Assembly: GCA_027012955.1 (NCBI GenBank)
Contig: JALUYL010000077.1
Span: forward strand, 1-36,012
Direction: 5' to 3'
DNA: 36,012 nucleotides
Origin: Sulfurovum sp.
Lineage (GTDB): Bacteria; Campylobacterota; Campylobacteria; Campylobacterales; Sulfurovaceae
The number at the start of each line of letters is the position of its first letter. Within the stretch, counting starts at the first letter, position 1. The position numbers and the translations under genes were made by a program. Below, one piece after another: positions 23,506 to 31,702 of this stretch. Below the pieces are notes generated by a model. That model was not told where the DNA came from. It saw only the letters and a list, made by a program, of their open reading frames with translations, and did no database searches.

Positions 23506-24513
23506 ATGTCACAAATTTATGCTTCATTTAAATCTATAGGTGCGTATGTGCCTGAGAAGATTTTAAGCAATACTGATCTTGAAAAAATGGTAGATACTAC
23601 AGATGAGTGGATACTTAAACGAACAGGTATCAAAGAACGTCATATAGCAGCTGATGATGAAGTAACGAGTGATATGGGTGCTAAGGCAGCAGAACTAGCG
23701 ATAGAGCGTTCAGATGTATCTAAAGAAGACATTGACTTAGTGCTTTGTGCTACCGTAACACCTGACTATTTTAACATGCCTTCTACGGCATGTATTATCT
23801 CAGATAAATTAGGCATTAATAATGTACAGGCTTTTGATATTTCAGCGGCATGTAGTGGATTTGTCTATTTGTTGACTGTGGCGAAGGCATTTGTTGAGTC
23901 TGGTATGAAAAAGAATGTACTGATTATTGGGGCAGAAAAGTTTTCTTCGATTGTCGATTATACTGACAGAAGTACGTGTATTTTATTTGGTGATGGTGCC
24001 GGTGCTGCGATTATTTCTGCTACAAATAAGAAAGAAGAAGCCTTTGTCGATGTACATGCCAGTGCAGATGGTTCGTATGCTGACTTCTTGGTGACCCCAG
24101 CGCCAGGGAGTATCAATCCTGTGAGCCAAAAAGTGATAGATGAAGGGCTGAACTTTGTGCAAATGAAAGGAAATGAAACCTTTAAACTTGCAGTCAAAAC
24201 ACTCACAAAAGATGTGAAAGAAATACTGGCTAAAAATGAGATAAACTCCGAGGATATTCCTCACTTTATCCCTCACCAAGCAAACTACCGCATCATCAAA
24301 GCAGTAGGCGATGCGCTTAAGATGAAAGAGGAGCAAGTAGTGCTTACTGTGGGTAAATACGGTAACACTTCGGCAGCTTCTATTCCTATGGCAATTAATG
24401 ACATTTGGGAGTCGGGTAGACTTCAAAATGGAGAACTTATGCTACTTGATACTTTCGGTGGAGGGCTTACTTGGGCTTCTGCACTTTTGCCTTTTGCAGG
24501 GAAAGCTAAATAA
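23506..24513 (+). CDS. fabH: 3-oxoacyl-ACP synthase III
   Basis: FabH starts fatty acid synthesis by condensing acetyl-CoA with malonyl-ACP. The 335-residue protein has the catalytic Cys in [14 protein letters not shown], His in [11 protein letters not shown] and Asn in [14 protein letters not shown], and begins [17 protein letters not shown]. The ATG at 23506 with AAGGA 5 bases upstream is chosen over the GTG at 23491. It ends at TAA, followed by a 52-bp spacer containing one GTAG hairpin. Confidence 0.97.
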   Translation: MSQIYASFKSIGAYVPEKILSNTDLEKMVDTTDEWILKRTGIKERHIAADDEVTSDMGAKAAELAIERSDVSKEDIDLVLCATVTPDYFNMPSTACIISDKLGINNVQAFDISAACSGFVYLLTVAKAFVESGMKKNVLIIGAEKFSSIVDYTDRSTCILFGDGAGAAIISATNKKEEAFVDVHASADGSYADFLVTPAPGSINPVSQKVIDEGLNFVQMKGNETFKLAVKTLTKDVKEILAKNEINSEDIPHFIPHQANYRIIKAVGDALKMKEEQVVLTVGKYGNTSAASIPMAINDIWESGRLQNGELMLLDTFGGGLTWASALLPFAGKAK

Positions 24514-24531
24514 ATTTTATGAATGTTTATT

Positions 24532-24555
24532 GGTGTGATGGCAATCACCCCCTAC
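24532..24555 (-). repeat. GTAG-headed hairpin (unit 4), single, upstream of the ymdB-like gene
   Basis: The minus strand reads GTAG, GG, GGTGAT-TGCC-ATCAC-A-CC. It is the same sequence subfamily as units 5, 6 and 9. It lies 10 bases before the next ATG, so its edge (ACAGG) also forms part of the ribosome binding region. Confidence 0.75.
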
Positions 24556-24565
24556 AGGTATAAAA

Positions 24566-25375
24566 ATGAAAATTGCATTTATAGGCGATATCGTAGGCAA
24601 ACCTGGTCGTTTGATGCTCAAACGACACCTTAAAAGGCTACAACAAGAACACTTCATTGACTTTACTATAGCCAACTATGAAAATGCCTCACATGGCTTT
24701 GGACTCACTGAAAAAAACTGTATAGAACTCCTTGGTTACGGGGTTGACATGATGACAGGTGGAAACCACTCTTTTGATAAAAAAGAGATACTGGAGATGT
24801 TTGATAGATATCCGCTCATTCGTCCTATCAATTACCCTAAAGAGACAGCAGGTGAAGGTCTGTATCGGACAACACTTCTAGGGCATGAATTAGCCATTAT
24901 CAACCTTATGGGGCACTACACTATGCCTATGGTAGATAACCCCTTTACGATGATAGTTAAAGAGGTTAAAAAGCTTAAAGCACAACATATAAAACACATC
25001 ATCATAGATATGCATGCGGAGGCAAGTTCAGAAAAAAATGCTTTGCGTCAAATGCTTAAAAATGATATCTCTGCCATACTTGGTACGCATACGCATGTGG
25101 CTACCGATGATTTACAGGTAGTTGATGGCTGTTGTTATGTAACAGATGTGGGGCTTACTGGTTGTCGTAATGGTGTGATAGGTATGGATGATGCTGTACC
25201 TATGCGACGTTTTTTAACCTCGTTAGGAGGGCATTATGATGTACCTGATGAATGTAAAGCCATCTTTCAAATGCTTATTTTTGAGTTAGATGATAATGGA
25301 CGTTGTGTAGGTGCACAGAAGATAAAAATACATGATGACAAACCTAAGATAGTGACTGAGGCTTGGATGGAGTAG
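24566..25375 (+). CDS. YmdB-type metallophosphoesterase (TIGR00282 family)
   Basis: This 269-residue protein has a two-metal phosphodiesterase fold: MKIAFIGDIVGKPGR (GDIVG), ANYENASHGFGLT (N..N), MTGGNHSFDKKEI (GGNH), IDMHAEASSEKNAL and GTHTHVATDD. Family members, such as B. subtilis YmdB and the Deinococcus protein DR1281, hydrolyse cyclic nucleotides such as cAMP; the substrate here is unknown. It is convergent with dnaX. Its stop TAG (25373-25375) is contained in the GTAG head of repeat unit 5, right after a GAG codon. Confidence 0.9.
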   Translation: MKIAFIGDIVGKPGRLMLKRHLKRLQQEHFIDFTIANYENASHGFGLTEKNCIELLGYGVDMMTGGNHSFDKKEILEMFDRYPLIRPINYPKETAGEGLYRTTLLGHELAIINLMGHYTMPMVDNPFTMIVKEVKKLKAQHIKHIIIDMHAEASSEKNALRQMLKNDISAILGTHTHVATDDLQVVDGCCYVTDVGLTGCRNGVIGMDDAVPMRRFLTSLGGHYDVPDECKAIFQMLIFELDDNGRCVGAQKIKIHDDKPKIVTEAWME

Positions 25376-25442
25376 GGGGCGATTGCTATCGCACCTTTTA
25401 ATTTTTGTATATCTTCATTGGTATGATAGCAATCGCCCCTAC
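25372..25442. repeat. Paired GTAG-headed hairpins (BIME-like, units 5 and 6) between convergent genes
   Basis: The left unit (plus) is GTAG, GG, GGCGAT-TGCT-ATCGC-A-CC (25372-25395). The right unit (minus) is GTAGGGGCGATTGCTATCATACC (25442-25420). The arms also pair with each other over about 23 bases around a 24-base centre. The ymdB-like gene and dnaX both stop on the TAG of the two outward GTAG heads, so the element fills the whole convergent spacer. Confidence 0.88.
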
Positions 25443-27331
25443 ATATTTTTCTTTATACGTACTTTTTTAGGGTCAAAAAGGGCTATGGCTTCTTTTATCA
25501 TCGGTTCTTGAAGTAGTGTTGAAGGGTCTTTCTCTTTTGCGGCTTCTGTGTCTCCTGCTTCAGGGGAGATACATGAGCTTTTCATCTCTATCTCTTCTAG
25601 CATAGAACTTGTGTCTGCGTCAGCATGTGGAGGGTTTGTTGTGGTGGATGAATCCACCCTACGCGTAACTTCAGGAGTATTAACTACTTTTTTTTTAGCT
25701 ACATTGACAATCTTGGTTTCAAAACCAAAGGTGTCTTTGACAAACATGTTTATGAGACCCCAGTGTGTGATGAGCAGTTTTTTGTCATCGCCATCTGCGT
25801 GTGAACCCCATGTAAGTTTGTTGTCTTCAAAACTTTCAAAGCTAATGTTACGCTCAAAACAAGTACCCAAGTCATAGTCTCTATCGTAAATCTTTTTGAC
25901 AAGTGCATCAAAGGTTTTTTGATGTGGGTTTACTTTTGGTACAACGGGTGCTGGTGGTGTAGGAACAGGTTCTACTTTGATAAGTTCAACCGTTATTTCT
26001 TCTTCAACTATAGGTTCAGGGATTACCTTAATCTCTTCAGTGACTAAGGCTGTCTCTATGTTTTCAGGCTCTGTTGTACTTTCTTTAACGGGTTCTTCAA
26101 TGGGCTCTTCAACTATAGGGGTTGGAGTGGTTGTTACCTCAGGTTCTTCTTTCGTAATAGGGGTCGGTAAAGAAGTATCTATCTCATCTTGCGTAATGGT
26201 GATGACTTCAGCAGGGGCTGAGACATCAGGGGTAGGTGAAGTGACCATGATTTCAGAGACTTCAACACCTTTGAGCTCATTTTCAAGTCCTCGTATCATG
26301 GTGTCTATGTCTTTGATTTGTAAAGACTCCATCATTTTAAATAGTGCCAGTGAGAGGACAAATTCTCCATCACTTCCTAAAGAAAGCAAGGCTTTTGACT
26401 CAGCGATGACTCTAAAAAAACGTTCGATAATCATGGGGCTAAGTTTCCCTTGATTTGAGAGGAGTAAATCTTTTAGGTAAAGGGTTAGCTCATCAAGAAT
26501 CATCTCTGCTTCATAGTCTCGTGCCATGTTGATGAAGCTTAAAAGCTTACTAGTATCTTTAGCCATAATATCATTGAGTAAGGTTTCCAAGTGGCTAGGC
26601 TCGATGATGCCAAGCATCCCTGTTACGGTAGCTACATCTACAAAGTTTTTAGAGTAGACTATGGCTTGGTCAGTAAGGGTGAGAGAGTCTCTTAGACTTC
26701 CTGCACCAGAACGTGCGATGATGTCTAAGGCTTCTACTTCATACCCTATTGCTTCAAGGTCTAAAATGTGTTCTAGGTGTTTGAGTACAAGATTTTGTGG
26801 TATTTTTTTAAATCTAAAATGCTGTGTTCTCGAAAGAATAGTCGCAGGCAATTTTAAAGGATCAGTCGTTGCCAAGATGAACTTTACAAAATCTGGTGGT
26901 TCTTCCAGTGTTTTAAGTAAAGCATTAAAGGCTTGATTGGTCAGCATATGGACTTCATCGATGATGAAAATTTTGTAACGTGCTGAGCTTGGTTTGTATT
27001 TGGTGTGTTCTATAAGGTCTTTAATATCGTCGATACCACGGTTGGAAGCTGCATCCATCTCTATGATGTCCATATGCGAATTGTCTGTCGCCATTTTACA
27101 GTGGCTGCATACTCCACATGGATGAGAGGTCGCACCTTGTTCACACAGCAGTGCTTTAGCGAAGATACGTGCGGTAGAAGTTTTACCTGAACCTCTAAGT
27201 CCAGAAAAGAGGTAGGCATGAGAGAGTCTGTTGCCATCGAGTGCAAGTGAGAGCGTTTGTGAGACTGCTTCTTGTCCTATGAGGTCATCAAAGGTGGCAG
27301 GTCTGTATTTTCTTGCTAAGGCTAATGACAC
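25439..27331 (-). CDS. dnaX: DNA polymerase III subunits gamma/tau
   Basis: DnaX is the motor subunit of the clamp loader. The start is GTG at 27331 with AGGAG 5 bases upstream (MSLALARKYRPATFDDLIGQ), giving 630 residues. Walker A GLRGSGKT is at 44-51; zinc ligands are C63, C72, C75, C78; Walker B is IIDEVHML, and the sensor and Arg finger are ATTDP...SRT. An acidic, Pro/Thr-rich linker (about 355-470) leads to the C-terminal polymerase-binding domain. At codons 546-548 an A9 run (25696-25688) precedes stops in both other frames (25684-25686 and 25680-25682). A palindromic element is read in frame as RRVDSST. The stop TAG belongs to repeat unit 6. Confidence 0.95.
   Translation of the reverse strand: MSLALARKYRPATFDDLIGQEAVSQTLSLALDGNRLSHAYLFSGLRGSGKTSTARIFAKALLCEQGATSHPCGVCSHCKMATDNSHMDIIEMDAASNRGIDDIKDLIEHTKYKPSSARYKIFIIDEVHMLTNQAFNALLKTLEEPPDFVKFILATTDPLKLPATILSRTQHFRFKKIPQNLVLKHLEHILDLEAIGYEVEALDIIARSGAGSLRDSLTLTDQAIVYSKNFVDVATVTGMLGIIEPSHLETLLNDIMAKDTSKLLSFINMARDYEAEMILDELTLYLKDLLLSNQGKLSPMIIERFFRVIAESKALLSLGSDGEFVLSLALFKMMESLQIKDIDTMIRGLENELKGVEVSEIMVTSPTPDVSAPAEVITITQDEIDTSLPTPITKEEPEVTTTPTPIVEEPIEEPVKESTTEPENIETALVTEEIKVIPEPIVEEEITVELIKVEPVPTPPAPVVPKVNPHQKTFDALVKKIYDRDYDLGTCFERNISFESFEDNKLTWGSHADGDDKKLLITHWGLINMFVKDTFGFETKIVNVAKKKVVNTPEVTRRVDSSTTTNPPHADADTSSMLEEIEMKSSCISPEAGDTEAAKEKDPSTLLQEPMIKEAIALFDPKKVRIKKNM
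25643..25662 (-). repeat. GTAG-headed hairpin (unit 7) inside dnaX coding sequence
   Basis: The minus strand reads GTAG, GGTGGAT-TC-ATCCACC, a perfect 7-bp stem. It is in frame with dnaX, encoding RRVDSST, and its GTAG is out of phase so no stop results. It lies about 25 bases downstream of the A9 run, in a low-complexity segment. Confidence 0.7.
25688..25696 (-). promoter_or_regulatory. A9 slippage site in dnaX
   Basis: The minus strand reads GCT AAA AAA AAA GTA GTT AAT. Adding one A gives AAA AAA AAA AGT AGT TAA; losing one gives AAA AAA AAG TAG. Either slip ends the protein at about 548-550 residues. No Shine-Dalgarno-like stimulator is visible upstream, so transcriptional slippage is likelier than E. 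coli-type frameshifting. Confidence 0.6.
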
Positions 27332-27387
27332 ATAATCTCCTATATAAATAAGTACCAATATTGTAGTAGATTTTTACTTTTGGTTGG

Positions 27388-27424
27388 TATAATTGAGATA
27401 ATAAATATCGGGAAAGAGAAGGAG
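27388..27424 (+). promoter_or_regulatory. Promoter and RBS of the zinc metallopeptidase gene
   Basis: GGTTGGTATAAT (-10 at 27388-27393) and AAGGAG (27419-27424, 5 bases before the ATG) lie in the 98-bp divergent spacer with dnaX. Confidence 0.6.
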
Positions 27425-27429
27425 TTGAT

Positions 27430-28308
27430 ATGCGTATGGGTGATGAACGCGAAAGTAGAAATGTAGACGATAGAAGAGCCACGTCAGGGCGTAGTGGGGG
27501 AGGCTTGCCTTCTATGGGAACGATGATGATGTTGTGGCCTATAGTAAAGCCACTACTTCGTTCTAAATTTGGTATGTTACTCATCGCTGCAGGGGTAGGT
27601 GCATATATGATGGGGTACAATCCTTTGGCATTACTCGGAATGGGTGGCAGCTCTGTGTCGCGCCCTGTAGATAAAGCAAAAGATGAAAAACAAGCAGTGT
27701 TCATCAAAAAAGTCTTGGCGAGCACTGAAGATATTTGGAAAAAACAGTTACGTGGATATAGAGAACCTGTGATGGTGCTTTACCGTGGGAGTACGAGAAG
27801 TGGCTGTGGGCATGCGTCTGCACAGATGGGTCCTTTTTATTGCCCTGCTGACCAAAAAGTCTATCTTGATTTAAGCTTTTTTGATGAGTTGGCAAAGAGA
27901 CATGGCGCACCAGGTGATTTCGCACAAGCCTATGTACTCGCACATGAGATAGGGCACCACATACAAAACATGCAAGGCACACTTGCCAAAGTACAAAAAG
28001 CAAAACAGAGTTGGGGTGGAAGTTCTAAAAAAGCCAATGCCTTACAGGTGAAAGTAGAACTTCAAGCAGACTGTTATGCCGGTGCATGGGCAAATCTTGC
28101 ACATAAGCAGTTTAATATACTCGAAGCTGGTGATGTAGAAGAAGCCCTAAGAGCAGCAAGTTCCATAGGAGATGATACCTTACAAAAAGAAGCAGGAAGA
28201 GCTGTGCGTCCTGATGCTTTTACTCATGGAAGTTCAAAACAACGTTTAGAGTGGTTTAGACGAGGGTTGAAGAGTGGTGATATTCGTCAGTGTAATACGT
28301 TTGGGTAG
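27430..28308 (+). CDS. Neutral zinc metallopeptidase, YpfJ family
   Basis: This 292-residue protein of the putative neutral zinc metallopeptidase family (PF04228) has a Gly/Arg-rich cytoplasmic start (RMGDERESRNVDDRR), one membrane helix (about 50-66, GMLLIAAGVGAYMMGY), and a periplasmic catalytic domain. The zinc motif is AYVLAHEIGHHIQN, the third ligand region is VELQADCYAGAWA, and CGHAS...GPFYCPADQKVYLDLSFFDEL precedes it, as usual for the family. The substrate is unknown. It has its own promoter and is followed by a small membrane protein 21 bp later. Confidence 0.9.
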   Translation: MRMGDERESRNVDDRRATSGRSGGGLPSMGTMMMLWPIVKPLLRSKFGMLLIAAGVGAYMMGYNPLALLGMGGSSVSRPVDKAKDEKQAVFIKKVLASTEDIWKKQLRGYREPVMVLYRGSTRSGCGHASAQMGPFYCPADQKVYLDLSFFDELAKRHGAPGDFAQAYVLAHEIGHHIQNMQGTLAKVQKAKQSWGGSSKKANALQVKVELQADCYAGAWANLAHKQFNILEAGDVEEALRAASSIGDDTLQKEAGRAVRPDAFTHGSSKQRLEWFRRGLKSGDIRQCNTFG

Positions 28309-28329
28309 TTCGTTTAAAAGGAGAAGTAA

Positions 28330-28581
28330 ATGTTATATTTCTATGCTTTTTTAGGAATGTTGGATTTAGTTGCTATTATTTTAGTGATTAATGAAGATAT
28401 ATTTTATGAGATAGAAGAAAAGTTTTTTAAAATATTTTGGATAATTCTAATACCTTTTTTAGGTGCAATTTTTGCAATGATTAAATTAAGTAGATTACAT
28501 GATAGCTCAAGTCCAAAGAGTACAGAGGCAGAAGACATTATAAATTATGATAATGTTGATCCTCATAATATGGAATTATAA
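28330..28581 (+). CDS. Small membrane protein, PLDc_N-like
   Basis: This 83-residue protein has two hydrophobic helices: about 2-20 (YFYAFLGMLDLVAIILVI) and 33-52 (FFKIFWIILIPFLGAIFAMIKLSR). The WIILIPFLGAIFAMIKL segment resembles the PLDc_N two-helix module, in which W.......P..G...Y precedes the end of the domain. The tail is hydrophilic and acidic. AAGGAG is 7 bases upstream. It may be cotranscribed with the metallopeptidase. Function is unknown. Confidence 0.65.
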   Translation: MLYFYAFLGMLDLVAIILVINEDIFYEIEEKFFKIFWIILIPFLGAIFAMIKLSRLHDSSSPKSTEAEDIINYDNVDPHNMEL

Positions 28582-28587
28582 AACCCA

Positions 28588-28617
28588 GTAGGGTGTTGTG
28601 AAGGCACAACATCCTAC
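28588..28617 (+). repeat. GTAG-headed hairpin (unit 8)
   Basis: GTAGGGTGTTGTG-AAGG-CACAACATCCTAC is a 13-bp stem with one G-T pair and a 4-base loop. It begins 7 bases after the TAA of the small membrane protein gene. No T-run follows. Confidence 0.75.
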
Positions 28618-28641
28618 AGAAGCATCTAACCCCATCTTAGC

Positions 28642-28647
28642 TATAAT
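28642..28647 (+). promoter_or_regulatory. Extended -10 box for leuS
   Basis: TTAGCTATAATCC contains a perfect TATAAT. It predicts a leader of about 85 bases that holds the hairpin at 28689-28714. Confidence 0.5.
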
Positions 28648-28688
28648 CCTTTCAATTAAATTAACCACCATATCATAGTCAAAATATG

Positions 28689-28714
28689 CGTTCCCAACGA
28701 GGACGTTGGGAACG
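28689..28714. repeat. Perfect palindrome CGTTCCCAACG-AGGA-CGTTGGGAACG in the leuS leader
   Basis: An 11-bp perfect stem with a 4-base loop lies 25 bases before the leuS ATG and just upstream of its ribosome binding site (AAGGA). It has no GTAG head. Its G+C content is far above the surroundings. It could be a separate repeat family or a leader attenuator; there is no T-run, so it is not a terminator. Confidence 0.7.
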
Positions 28715-28739
28715 AGTGGTGTGAGAAGGACGAGAAAAT

Positions 28740-31181
28740 ATGAGTTACAATCCAAATGAGATTGAAGCCAAATGGCAGAAAAAATGGGATGATGAGAAGG
28801 CTTTTGAACCTGATGATGCTTTAACAAGAAAGAAGAAATACATACTTTCTATGTTTCCTTTTCCTAGTGGTAGACTACACATGGGGCATGTGAGAAACTA
28901 TGCTATCGGTGATGCATTTGCGCGTTACTATAGAAAACAAGACTTTAACGTACTTCACCCTATTGGTTGGGATGCCTTTGGTATGCCTGCTGAGAATGCT
29001 GCCATTAAACATGGTAAACACCCAAAAGACTGGACATACTCAAACATAGATTATATGAGAAAAGAGCTTAATACACTTGGACTTTCTTTCTCTAAAACAC
29101 GTGAGTTTGCTACCTGTGATGAGCTCTACACGAAGTGGGAACAAGAGTTCATCATTAGGATGTTTGAAGAGGGTTTACTTTATCGTGAATCTACGACTGT
29201 AAACTGGTGTGAGGACTGTCATACGGTACTTGCCAATGAGCAGGTAGAAGAAGGGTGCTGTTGGCGTTGTGACAATCCTGTTGAGCTTAAAGAGATGCCA
29301 GGGTATTACTTAGACATCATTAAATATGCAGATGATTTGCTGGGTGATTTGAAACAGCTTGAGGGTAAATGGCCAAACCAAGTGCTTACGATGCAGGAAA
29401 ACTGGATAGGAAAATCACAAGGGCTTGAGTTTGAGTTTGAACTGAGCGAAGAGAGTAAAGCAAAACTTGGTGGAAAATTTGAGAAGTTTACTGTGTTTAC
29501 TACACGTCCAGATACTATTTTTGGGGTGACTTACTCTGCATTGGCAGCTGAACATCCTATTACCAAGTACCTTTTAGACCATAATTTACTAGACAATGAG
29601 ACTGCAGAAAAAATAGTTACTATTACAAATATGACAGAGATAGAACGTGCCAAAGAGGGAAAAGAGGGGTATGACTTAGGGCTTACCGTCATTCACCCAC
29701 TTACACGTGAAGAGATACCTGTATGGACAGCAAACTTCGTATTGGCTTCTTACGGTGGTGGTGCGGTGATGTCTGTACCTGCACATGATGAGCGAGACTT
29801 TGAGTTTGCTACGAAATATGACTTGCCGATTAAACGTGTGATTGCTGGTGGAGAGGAATTGCCTTATACCGCTGAGGGTACTTTGGAAAACTCTGATATG
29901 TTTACAGGCATACCAAATGTAGATGCAAAAAAAGAGATTATCTCGATGTTCGAAGCCAAAGAAGTGGGTAAAGGTACTACTAATTATAAGCTAAGAAACT
30001 GGGGTATCTCACGTCAGCGTTACTGGGGTGCACCTATTCCGTTTGTACATTGTGATGACTGTGGGCTTGTTGCTGAAAAAGTGGAGAATTTGCCTATTGC
30101 TTTACCTGAAGATGTAGAGATAACGGGTGAAGGGAACCCACTGGAAAATCACCCAACATGGAAAAACTGTGCCTGTCCTAAGTGTGGTAAAGATGCCAGA
30201 CGTGAGACAGATACTTTAGATACTTTTGTGCAGTCTAGTTGGTATCAGTTCCGTTATGCAACGAACCCTAAGAAGTGGAATAAAGTAGGTATAGACAAAG
30301 AAGATGCCAATTATTGGTTAGGAGTAGACCAGTACATCGGTGGGATAGAGCATGCTATCTTGCACTTGTTGTATGCACGTTTCTTTACCAAAGTACTTCG
30401 TGACCTTGGGTACCACGACATTGATGAGCCTTTTGAGAACCTGCTTACACAAGGTATGGTACTTATGGATGGTGCGAAGATGTCTAAATCTAAAGGGAAT
30501 ACCGTTGACCCTGATGCCTTGGTAGAAAAGTATGGTGCAGACACAGCACGTCTCTTTACCCTTTTTGCTGCACCTCCTGCCAAAGAACTTGAGTGGAATG
30601 ACTCTGCTGTTGAAGGTGCGTTTAGGTTCATTAAAAAACTCTATGACAGAAAAGAGAAAGTAACAGGTAGTACTTTGCCAAATATAGATCAAAGTACATT
30701 AAGCAAAGAATCAAAACTCGCACGAGTAAAAGTGTATGAAGCTTTACCAAAATCTACAGATGTCTATGAAAAAACATTTGCGTTTAACACGCTTATTGCA
30801 GCTTGTATGGAAGCACTTAATGCACTTGATAAACAAGATAATGAAGATGTGTGGACAGAGGGGATGTATATTATGTTGAACCTTTTAGAACCTATCATCC
30901 CGCATGTGACAACGGAACTTTCTGAAATGTTGTTTGCAAGAGAAAATTTGGGTGCGAAGTTGGAAGTAAAAGAAGAAGTTTTTGTGCAAGACAGTATTGC
31001 CTACATGGTGATGATTGGTGGTAAAAAGCGTACAGAGATTGAGATGAGTCCATCTGCGAGTAATGATGAAATTCTAACTGCTGCAAAAGAAGCAGGGGCA
31101 AAATGGTTAGAGGGAATGACGATAGTTAAAGAGATAGTCGTACCTAATAAACTGGTAAATTTAGCTGTAAAACCAGCATGA
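28740..31181 (+). CDS. leuS: Leucyl-tRNA synthetase
   Basis: This 813-residue class I synthetase charges tRNA-Leu. HMGH (HIGH box) is at 47-50 in [17 protein letters not shown] zinc-type segment has CEDC...CWRC, and the editing domain includes [21 protein letters not shown] and [24 protein letters not shown] is at 580-584 in [13 protein letters not shown], and the anticodon-binding domain follows. A second Cys set (CDDCG...CACPKCG) lies near 430-480. AAGGA precedes the ATG. The downstream lptE and folC are probably in the same operon; leuS-lptE is also adjacent in E. coli. Confidence 0.97.
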   Translation: MSYNPNEIEAKWQKKWDDEKAFEPDDALTRKKKYILSMFPFPSGRLHMGHVRNYAIGDAFARYYRKQDFNVLHPIGWDAFGMPAENAAIKHGKHPKDWTYSNIDYMRKELNTLGLSFSKTREFATCDELYTKWEQEFIIRMFEEGLLYRESTTVNWCEDCHTVLANEQVEEGCCWRCDNPVELKEMPGYYLDIIKYADDLLGDLKQLEGKWPNQVLTMQENWIGKSQGLEFEFELSEESKAKLGGKFEKFTVFTTRPDTIFGVTYSALAAEHPITKYLLDHNLLDNETAEKIVTITNMTEIERAKEGKEGYDLGLTVIHPLTREEIPVWTANFVLASYGGGAVMSVPAHDERDFEFATKYDLPIKRVIAGGEELPYTAEGTLENSDMFTGIPNVDAKKEIISMFEAKEVGKGTTNYKLRNWGISRQRYWGAPIPFVHCDDCGLVAEKVENLPIALPEDVEITGEGNPLENHPTWKNCACPKCGKDARRETDTLDTFVQSSWYQFRYATNPKKWNKVGIDKEDANYWLGVDQYIGGIEHAILHLLYARFFTKVLRDLGYHDIDEPFENLLTQGMVLMDGAKMSKSKGNTVDPDALVEKYGADTARLFTLFAAPPAKELEWNDSAVEGAFRFIKKLYDRKEKVTGSTLPNIDQSTLSKESKLARVKVYEALPKSTDVYEKTFAFNTLIAACMEALNALDKQDNEDVWTEGMYIMLNLLEPIIPHVTTELSEMLFARENLGAKLEVKEEVFVQDSIAYMVMIGGKKRTEIEMSPSASNDEILTAAKEAGAKWLEGMTIVKEIVVPNKLVNLAVKPA

Positions 31182-31195
31182 AATAAGGAGAGAAA

Positions 31196-31702
31196 ATGAG
31201 AGGAATATTATCTACGATGGGGCTTTTGCTTGTTTTGACTGCTTGTGGCTATAAACCGTCTTCTCATTTGATAAGAAATGTTTTTTCTGACACGGTATAT
31301 GTGAAAGTAAAGGTTGATAGGGTAGAGCCAGAAAATGCCCCTTTTGTGAAAGATGAGATGAATCGTCTTGTGTATACACGTTTTAAAGGTCGTGTGACAT
31401 CCAAAGAAGAGGCGGAGAGTGAAATCACCATTGCGTACACGGGAAGTAGTTACTATCCTTTGGCGTATAAAGATGGATATGTGACACGGTATAGAGCAAA
31501 TATACATGTACACTTCGATATGGTGACAAAAGATGGAAAAATGAGTAAAGATATTTCAAGTATCGTTGAGTCAGATATTCAGGCATCGTCACTCACATCT
31601 TCGACCTTAAGAACCGAAGCGATACGTAAAGGGTTGGAAAAAGCTTTAGATGAGTTTTTGGCATACGTGAGTGCAAGAGGAATGCTCGACAAGAGTAAAT
31701 AA
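31196..31702 (+). CDS. lptE: LPS assembly lipoprotein LptE-like
   Basis: This 168-residue outer membrane lipoprotein has the signal LSTMGLLLVLTACGYKPSS (lipobox LTAC, lipidation at C17). The CGYKPSSHL start and the alternating alpha/beta domain fit LptE, the plug and partner of LptD in LPS export. Sequence similarity in this family is low, so the call leans on the CGY motif, the size and the leuS neighbour. Its TAA stop overlaps the folC ATG by one base (TAATG). With the LptF/LptG-like gene at 10245, it gives two Lpt components in the window. Confidence 0.85.
   Translation: MRGILSTMGLLLVLTACGYKPSSHLIRNVFSDTVYVKVKVDRVEPENAPFVKDEMNRLVYTRFKGRVTSKEEAESEITIAYTGSSYYPLAYKDGYVTRYRANIHVHFDMVTKDGKMSKDISSIVESDIQASSLTSSTLRTEAIRKGLEKALDEFLAYVSARGMLDKSK

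Noticed and set aside
19346-25442. Repeats considered as a CRISPR array
   Set aside because: Units are dispersed, differ in stem sequence, and have no regular spacers or cas genes.
25548-26453. Plus-strand ORFs of 109 and 158 residues opposite dnaX
   Set aside because: They are antisense to the acidic Pro/Thr linker and are rich in Ser/Val; no RBS.
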